The notes under the pieces are model-generated. The model saw only the letters and a list, made by a program, of their open reading frames with translations, was not told the origin of the DNA and ran no database searches. A DNA stretch of 64,000 nucleotides, taken from the NCBI GenBank assembly GCA_046328035.1, contig JAXLXI010000002.1, forward strand, positions 372,001 through 436,000, read 5' to 3'. Position numbers and translations under genes: made by a program. Positions 60,243-64,000 of the stretch are shown piece by piece; the first letter of the stretch is position 1, and every line of letters begins with the position of its first letter. This DNA is from JBGASG01 sp046328035. GTDB lineage: Bacteria; Cyanobacteriota; Vampirovibrionia; Obscuribacterales; Obscuribacteraceae.

Positions 60243-60943
60243 GCAAAGCCTTTAAAACGCGTTGGATCGAGCTGGGTGTACAGAACTGTGTGCTGGATGT
60301 TTTTGTGTCCCAAATACGCCTGTATAGCCCTCGTATCTGCACCTTTTGAGGCGAGCGCATAACCTCTTGCGTGACGGAGCATGTGGGGGTGCACTGAAAA
60401 TTTGAAGCGCGCCTCTTCGCCAGCTCGCGCGACCAGGGCGTGCACGGTGCGCTCGGAGAGCGGGCCGCCGCGTTCGGAGACGAACAGAAAGGGCGAGTCT
60501 GGATACTCGCGCTGCAACTGTCGCAACGCCCGTAACTCATCGCCTTCAATCCAGTGGACGCTGGGATCGCCGTTTTTCAGGCGATTGACGTGCAGCTTGG
60601 CTGATTTGAAGTCGACCTGCTCCCACCTGAGCGCCACAATCTCGCCGACGCGAAGACCGTGGCGGTAAGCCATCATGATCAAGACCCAGTCGCGGAAGCC
60701 GTGGCGCCCGAGCGTCCTGGCGGCCTCTCTGAGTTTTTTCGCTTCTTCGGGCGTCAGATATTCACGCGATCGCACGTCGGCGTTGCGCGGTTTTTCGGGG
60801 GGAGCATTGCGCCGGCGACGTCGAGGGGTAGAGGAAGCTTTCTTCTTGACAGCCACCTTTTTGGACTTTGCCGAAAAGGACCGCTGGCCACTAGCGGAAT
60901 TTTTCTTTTTTGCGACCGGGCGCTTTGCGGGTTGTTTAGGCAC
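60233..60943 (-). CDS. FimB/FimE-like tyrosine recombinase with histone-H1-like N-terminal tail
   Basis: Predicted 236 residues. Residues 1-58 are Lys/Ala/Pro/Arg-rich (KRPVAKKKNSAS, KKVAVKKKASSTPRRRRR), like a histone H1 tail. The catalytic domain (60-230) has all the active residues: Arg98 (YRHGLRVGE), Lys123 (NRLKNG), His187-x-x-Arg190 (HPHMLRHARG), His213 (LGHKNIQHT) and Tyr222 (VLYTQLDP). The SAM-like DNA-binding N-terminal domain of phage integrases is absent, as in FimB/FimE inverters. It can act on DNA inversion or on chromosomal sites. Inverted repeats lie downstream. It has no phage or transposon neighbours, so a resident regulatory role is possible. Confidence 0.88.
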   Translation of the reverse strand: MPKQPAKRPVAKKKNSASGQRSFSAKSKKVAVKKKASSTPRRRRRNAPPEKPRNADVRSREYLTPEEAKKLREAARTLGRHGFRDWVLIMMAYRHGLRVGEIVALRWEQVDFKSAKLHVNRLKNGDPSVHWIEGDELRALRQLQREYPDSPFLFVSERGGPLSERTVHALVARAGEEARFKFSVHPHMLRHARGYALASKGADTRAIQAYLGHKNIQHTVLYTQLDPTRFKGFAKD

Positions 60944-61177
60944 TGGTTGGTTCTCCAGTCATTTTCTACCCAACCCACCATTATCGAAACACTGCTGAAT
61001 ACGGTTCTTTTCAGCAAACACGTGTCGGTATTACCACCATATCTGGTGCGAAGGAACTGCCACCCGCTCCATTTGACAAGCCCGAAAACTCCTGCCGATC
61101 CCCCGGCTGAGTATTTGATAATATCGAGGGGGAAACCTAAGCGGATATTGGCGTTCTGACGCCGGGTGCGTGCTGCT

Positions 61178-63556
61178 ATGTCCTTAGAACCGCCGCCGAA
61201 CAATCTTGAAAACGCGTCTGCGCAGGTGCACAAGCTGGTGGGCGACATTGATGCCCTGGGTTTGCGCGAGGCTTTCGAGAGGGTCCTGCAGGCTGAAATT
61301 CCGGTCGGCATTCTACAGGTTGCTTGCCAGAACAAGGCGGGCGCCATACTCGTCAGAGACGGCTCGATAAAGGCGGCTATCGCACCTTCTTCGCAACTTT
61401 TGGGAGAGCCGGCCCTCAGGCAAATACTGAGCGCCGACGAAGGCAAGTATCGTTTCACCACGGACTTGCCCCGGGAGCCCGTTCGCGAAGTCCTGGACAT
61501 AGACCTGTCCTCACTCCTTAACTGGCGACACCCCGCACAGCCTGATGTGGTGCCGTCGCTGGTCCGAGCGCTGGAAACACTCATGGCCAGCGAATCTTAT
61601 ACGGTGTCGACCGACCAGCATATTCCAGTCTATGTGCCAGAGCCAGATACAGACGAGCTGATAGCTCTTTCCGATGAAGAAATCTCAGCGGCACGGACAT
61701 CCCCCGATGATTGCTTCGGGTTGCAGGATGTACTGGCTCGCTTTGAAGCGCAGAAAAAGCAGGAAGCGGAAGACCTCAGACAGCTTACTAACGAGCACTT
61801 GAAAAAAATCGAGGCGCCGCCTGAATCTTCGCCCGACGATCGTCCGCTGCCCATGAACCGCTCTACCGATCAACAACGTCGGGCATCGGCAGAGCATCCA
61901 ACTGACTCTCCTTACCGCATCACCGGCGGACATCGCGTCACCGGCGGACACACGACCGGTACCTACGCGCAGCTAGCGGCAGACCAAACAGCGCAGCTCC
62001 CCGCGATCTCCAGCGAGATTACCTTGCCGACCGGCGAGACCCTCAAAGAATCCCGGACGAAACAGTTCCGACAAACCTCCCTTTTCGTCGGCATCGCAAC
62101 CGTGCTGATTACAGCGGCAGTAATCGCAACCAACAAAGTACTGACTGAAACCAACGCGGTGCAAGGGATGCAGGGCGGCAATCAGTTGCTCAAAGATGGA
62201 TACAAAGATCTGGCCAAAAAGAGTTTTGCCCGGGTCATAGAGAAGGATCCAAATAACGTGCCGGCATTGCTGGGGCGCGCTGCCGCGTGTTTGCAAATGC
62301 ACGATCTGCCGGCGGCGAGCGCGGACTACGCCAAGGTCCTGACCCTCGATCCCGGCAATATAGAAGCCATGAACGGGCAAGCTGGAGTTTTCGTCCAACT
62401 GAAAGACTACGCAGATGCGGTGGCACTCACCGACACCGCCATCAAGGCAAAACCCGACAATGCGCGGGCTTTGCTGATCCAGTCGCAGGCCTATTTGGCG
62501 ATGGGACAAAACAAACAAGCCGCTGATGCCGCCACTCGCATCATCGAGAAAAAAGCGCCCGACGTGCTGGCCGCCGCTTATGCCGCGCGCGGTGACGCGT
62601 TTCTCGCCCTGAAAAAGTTCGGCGAAGCTTACTCCGACTTCAGTCAGGCTCTGCTGGTCGATCCAAGCAATCGCGCCAACTTTGGAAAACGCGCTCAGGC
62701 TGAACTTGCACGCTACGAATACAACGCAGCGATTGCTGACGTCAATCAGGCGATTTTCGCAGATCAGTCGAATCCCACCTGGTTCATGCTGCGGGCGCAG
62801 GCACTGGCAAAAACAGATCAGCTGGACAAGGCTGTAGAAGACCTCGACAAAGCGGTCGAGCTGAAGCCCAGCATCGACACATACGGTCAACGTGCGCGCG
62901 TGCACATGGCGATGAAAAACTACAATCGCGCCTACGCCGATCTGTGCGAGATCTGCAAAGATCCGCGCGCACCAGTCTCGTACCAGGCACAACGTGACCA
63001 GGTGGAAGCCAGACTGAAGAAGGGACAGGTAAAGCAGGTAGACGTAGAGAGTTTGATCTCAACTTCGGAGCCGGCGCGCGTTCTGAAATATGATGAAATG
63101 GTGCGCGAAGGTTATGCGCGTCTGAACGCCGGAGACGCGCAGGGAGCGCTGCAATTGCTTTCGATGGTGGTAAAAACAAATCCGTCCGACCTGGAGGCAC
63201 GTCGTTATCTAGCCCGTGCATACCAGAAAACAGGTCACGGGCAAGAAGCAGTCGAGCAGTTTAAGTACGTGCAGGACGTGAAACCACTAGACGGCCACGA
63301 TACCTACTGTTACGCGCAGGCCTTGTATGACCTCAGGGAGTACAACCAGGCAACTCCGCTTCTCACCGCGCTTGTGAATCGCGAACCGGATTATGCCGAA
63401 GCCAGGGTGTTGCTTGTGAACTGCTTGTTGCTGGTGAACGACCAAGCAACTGCCCTCGAGGTGTGTCGCGCTGGTGCATCCCGGGCGCGTACACCACAGG
63501 ACATCGCCCGCTTTCAGCAGCTCTACCGAGTCGCGCAAGCCGGAGCGGGACAATGA
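61178..63556 (+). CDS. DUF4388 (PATAN-like)-TM-TPR protein, copy C
   Basis: Predicted 792 residues from ATG 61178 (GTG 61166 is the alternative). The DUF4388-like domain (15-130) includes HKLVGDIDALGLREAFERVL, GAILVRDGSIKAAIAPSSQL and GKYRFTTDLPREPVREVLDI, closest to copy A. CFGLQDVLARFEAQKKQEAE is the shared linker element. One membrane helix (about 299-322, SLFVGIATVLITAAVIATNK) is followed by the TPR array (KSFARVIEKDPNNVPALLGR, EDLDKAVELKPSIDTYGQRA), ending TPQDIARFQQLYRVAQAG. The stop overlaps the next start as ATGA. Between 61090 and 61140 CCCCC and GGGGG flank TTTGATAATATCG, which may be the promoter. Function unknown. Confidence 0.85.
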   Translation: MSLEPPPNNLENASAQVHKLVGDIDALGLREAFERVLQAEIPVGILQVACQNKAGAILVRDGSIKAAIAPSSQLLGEPALRQILSADEGKYRFTTDLPREPVREVLDIDLSSLLNWRHPAQPDVVPSLVRALETLMASESYTVSTDQHIPVYVPEPDTDELIALSDEEISAARTSPDDCFGLQDVLARFEAQKKQEAEDLRQLTNEHLKKIEAPPESSPDDRPLPMNRSTDQQRRASAEHPTDSPYRITGGHRVTGGHTTGTYAQLAADQTAQLPAISSEITLPTGETLKESRTKQFRQTSLFVGIATVLITAAVIATNKVLTETNAVQGMQGGNQLLKDGYKDLAKKSFARVIEKDPNNVPALLGRAAACLQMHDLPAASADYAKVLTLDPGNIEAMNGQAGVFVQLKDYADAVALTDTAIKAKPDNARALLIQSQAYLAMGQNKQAADAATRIIEKKAPDVLAAAYAARGDAFLALKKFGEAYSDFSQALLVDPSNRANFGKRAQAELARYEYNAAIADVNQAIFADQSNPTWFMLRAQALAKTDQLDKAVEDLDKAVELKPSIDTYGQRARVHMAMKNYNRAYADLCEICKDPRAPVSYQAQRDQVEARLKKGQVKQVDVESLISTSEPARVLKYDEMVREGYARLNAGDAQGALQLLSMVVKTNPSDLEARRYLARAYQKTGHGQEAVEQFKYVQDVKPLDGHDTYCYAQALYDLREYNQATPLLTALVNREPDYAEARVLLVNCLLLVNDQATALEVCRAGASRARTPQDIARFQQLYRVAQAGAGQ

Positions 63557-64000
63557 GGCAATTAGGAAAAGCCGAACTGGCGCCGATTTGCTTCTTTCTC
63601 CTGCTTGTGGCTGTCGAAGCTGGTTTCATTGCTTACTCAAACCTGGAGAACCAACGCCTGGCACCACAGGCGGTAGCACCGCCTGTTTCTCCCTCGCTCA
63701 AAAAATTATCCGCGCCCACCCTCACCTGCTATCGCATCGGTGCGTATGACCGCGCGCAGCCGGGTATTCTCGCCAATATGCGCGAGGACAACTTCGAGGA
63801 TTTGTCGTTCCTGGGCACCTTCTATCGAGAGTGTGGTCGCTGGTCGCAAGCCCGCAAGTATCTCGAGCGATCTCTGACGCTGGCGCAAACAAGCGGCGAC
63901 CGCAAGCGGACGGTGATTGCACTCAATAATCTCGGTATGTTGAGTTGCATCGAAGGCACCACACTTTCGGGCAAAGAGCGTCAAGAAACTTTTGAAGAGT
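63553..64000 (+). CDS. Membrane-anchored TPR protein, 5' part (runs off the window)
   Basis: ATG 63553 overlaps the copy C stop, so the two are coupled. 149 codons are visible. A membrane helix (about 7-28, LAPICFFLLLVAVEAGFIAY) precedes a soluble part with LSFLGTFYRECGRWSQARKY and LERSLTLAQTSGDRKRTVIA, LNNLGML, which are TPR repeats of the larger (TPR_12-like) type. The pairing of a DUF4388-TPR protein with a second TPR protein hints at a joint envelope complex. Confidence 0.75.
   Translation, partial: MRQLGKAELAPICFFLLLVAVEAGFIAYSNLENQRLAPQAVAPPVSPSLKKLSAPTLTCYRIGAYDRAQPGILANMREDNFEDLSFLGTFYRECGRWSQARKYLERSLTLAQTSGDRKRTVIALNNLGMLSCIEGTTLSGKERQETFEE

Overview
The window is about 57-58% GC and densely coded, with signal-peptide proteins, TPR proteins and very long low-complexity proteins. 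The best lineage clues are three large proteins that join an N-terminal DUF4388 (PATAN-like) domain to one membrane helix and a long TPR array, together with a Tad-like pilus-assembly protein, giant beta-helix and YD-like proteins, and a succinylase-type lysine/diaminopimelate operon. I infer a non-photosynthetic relative of Cyanobacteria (Melainabacteria/Vampirovibrionia, Obscuribacter-like). There is no rRNA or marker gene here to prove this.

Layout. 1-6.7 kb: minus-strand block with two tandem TPR-like membrane paralogues and the 5' part of a giant YD-like protein; a trypsin-like protease diverges from it at 6.8 kb. 8.2-17 kb: minus-strand housekeeping run (glycogen debranching enzyme, membrane protein, odd subtilase, APH-type kinase, M24 and M17 peptidases, small MscS). 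17-25 kb: gene-poor stretches with palindromic repeats around an NfeD-like protein, a tiny secreted protein, a ClpB-like AAA+ ATPase, a CYTH protein and an acyltransferase. 24.1-27.2 kb: two divergently oriented, heavily frameshifted genes (rsgA and an ABC-F ATPase). 27.3-33.6 kb: intact plus-strand metabolic genes, including overlapping dapC-dapD-dapE. 33.7-35.9 kb: an AAA+ ATPase whose subtilase partner is cut short and run into a membrane-protein gene, preceded by a five-copy, 21-bp-periodic GTGAACA array. 36.8-41.1 kb: a 1444-residue beta-helix protein ending in an HExxH metallopeptidase domain. 41-48 kb: small secreted proteins, a multi-receiver response regulator, a duplicated HELxER protein and a P1 aminopeptidase. 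48.6-57 kb and 61-64 kb: the DUF4388-TM-TPR proteins, the Tad-like protein and a polytopic membrane protein. 57-61 kb: secreted hypothetical protein, a metallopeptidase with one live and one dead copy of its domain, and a FimB-like tyrosine recombinase.

How parts fit. dapCDE are translationally coupled and make the lysine/peptidoglycan precursor. The ATPase-subtilase pair belongs to a class often seen in predicted anti-phage loci, but here the protease half is destroyed. The ATPase ends in a helix-turn-helix and its promoter carries a regular operator-like array, which suggests autoregulation. The DUF4388-TPR proteins look like cytoplasmic sensor/scaffold domains tethered to TPR arrays, next to Tad-like surface machinery. 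Three convergent intergenic regions carry different families of short palindromes that may serve as bidirectional terminators or mobile palindromic repeats.
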